From the NCBI GenBank assembly GCA_007119335.1, contig SKPU01000167.1, forward strand, positions 1-6,123: a stretch of DNA of 6,123 nt, written 5' to 3'. The notes below the pieces were generated by a model. The model was not told the DNA's origin, did not search any database, and was given only the letters and a program-made list of their open reading frames with translations. Shown here in pieces: positions 6,079 through 6,123 of the stretch (positions within the stretch are counted from its first letter, which is position 1; every line of letters begins with the position of its first letter). The stretch is from Syntrophomonadaceae bacterium (GTDB lineage Bacteria; Bacillota; Dethiobacteria; DTU022). Position numbers and translations under genes: made by a program.

Positions 6079-6123
6079 GAAAATGGATGTAAATTAAATA
6101 GTTTCTGCCTTCGATCCATTTTC

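Larger units (their letters stand above)
5711..6123. other. AT-rich region without a convincing gene
   Basis: No frame here has good start, ribosome-site and coding character together. It holds the Shine-Dalgarno and a candidate promoter of the minus-strand operon, a palindrome and a 14-base tandem repeat overlapping that promoter, an AGGAGG at 5901-5906 without a properly spaced start codon, and a plus-strand promoter-like element with an inverted repeat near the right edge. A plus-strand frame open from 5843 to 6028 is discussed in the findings. Confidence 0.6.

Noticed and set aside
5993..6121. Minus-strand frame open from the right edge to a TAA at 5993-5995
   Set aside because: Its product has an aromatic and His-rich stretch typical of AT-rich noncoding DNA and no recognised motif; too short to support as a gene end.

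Overview
The window looks like a chromosomal segment from a Gram-positive anaerobe of the Firmicutes, probably Clostridia. This is inferred from moderate GC with AT-rich spacers, purine-rich Shine-Dalgarno sites, tightly overlapping genes, and protein types I recall as common in that group. The genus cannot be told from this sequence. No rRNA, tRNA, insertion sequence, CRISPR array or phage gene was found.

Layout, left to right. A plus-strand TPR-repeat protein enters from the left edge (to 1124) and is very probably cut at its 5' end. After 71 bases comes a plus-strand gene for a 51-residue charged helical protein (1196-1351), marked by a clear Shine-Dalgarno and an Arg-Trp-Pro-Ala-His-Ser turn. 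Its stop codon overlaps, tail to tail, the stop codon of the first minus-strand gene. Three minus-strand genes then fill 1348-5710. In transcription order they are a MoxR-family AAA+ ATPase (4760-5710), a membrane-anchored DUF58 protein (3534-4763) and a TgpA-like membrane transglutaminase (1348-3543). They overlap by 4 and 10 bases, so they should be one translationally coupled operon. The last 413 bases (5711-6123) hold no convincing gene. They contain a probable promoter/operator region for the operon and, at the far right, a plus-strand promoter-like element overlapping an inverted repeat.

How the genes may work together. MoxR ATPases are generally thought to act as chaperone-like remodelling machines on partner proteins, often proteins with a von Willebrand A fold. 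DUF58 proteins carry such a fold and are encoded beside MoxR in many bacteria, commonly with a transglutaminase-like membrane protein. The natural reading is an ATP-driven cytoplasmic MoxR ring acting on the cytoplasmic DUF58 domain, which may in turn control the transglutaminase whose catalytic domain lies outside the membrane. The substrate and physiological role are not shown by the sequence. The cassette is a known arrangement of poorly known function, not a new system. The less explained points are the small protein, the tail-to-tail overlap, and the repeats in front of the MoxR gene.
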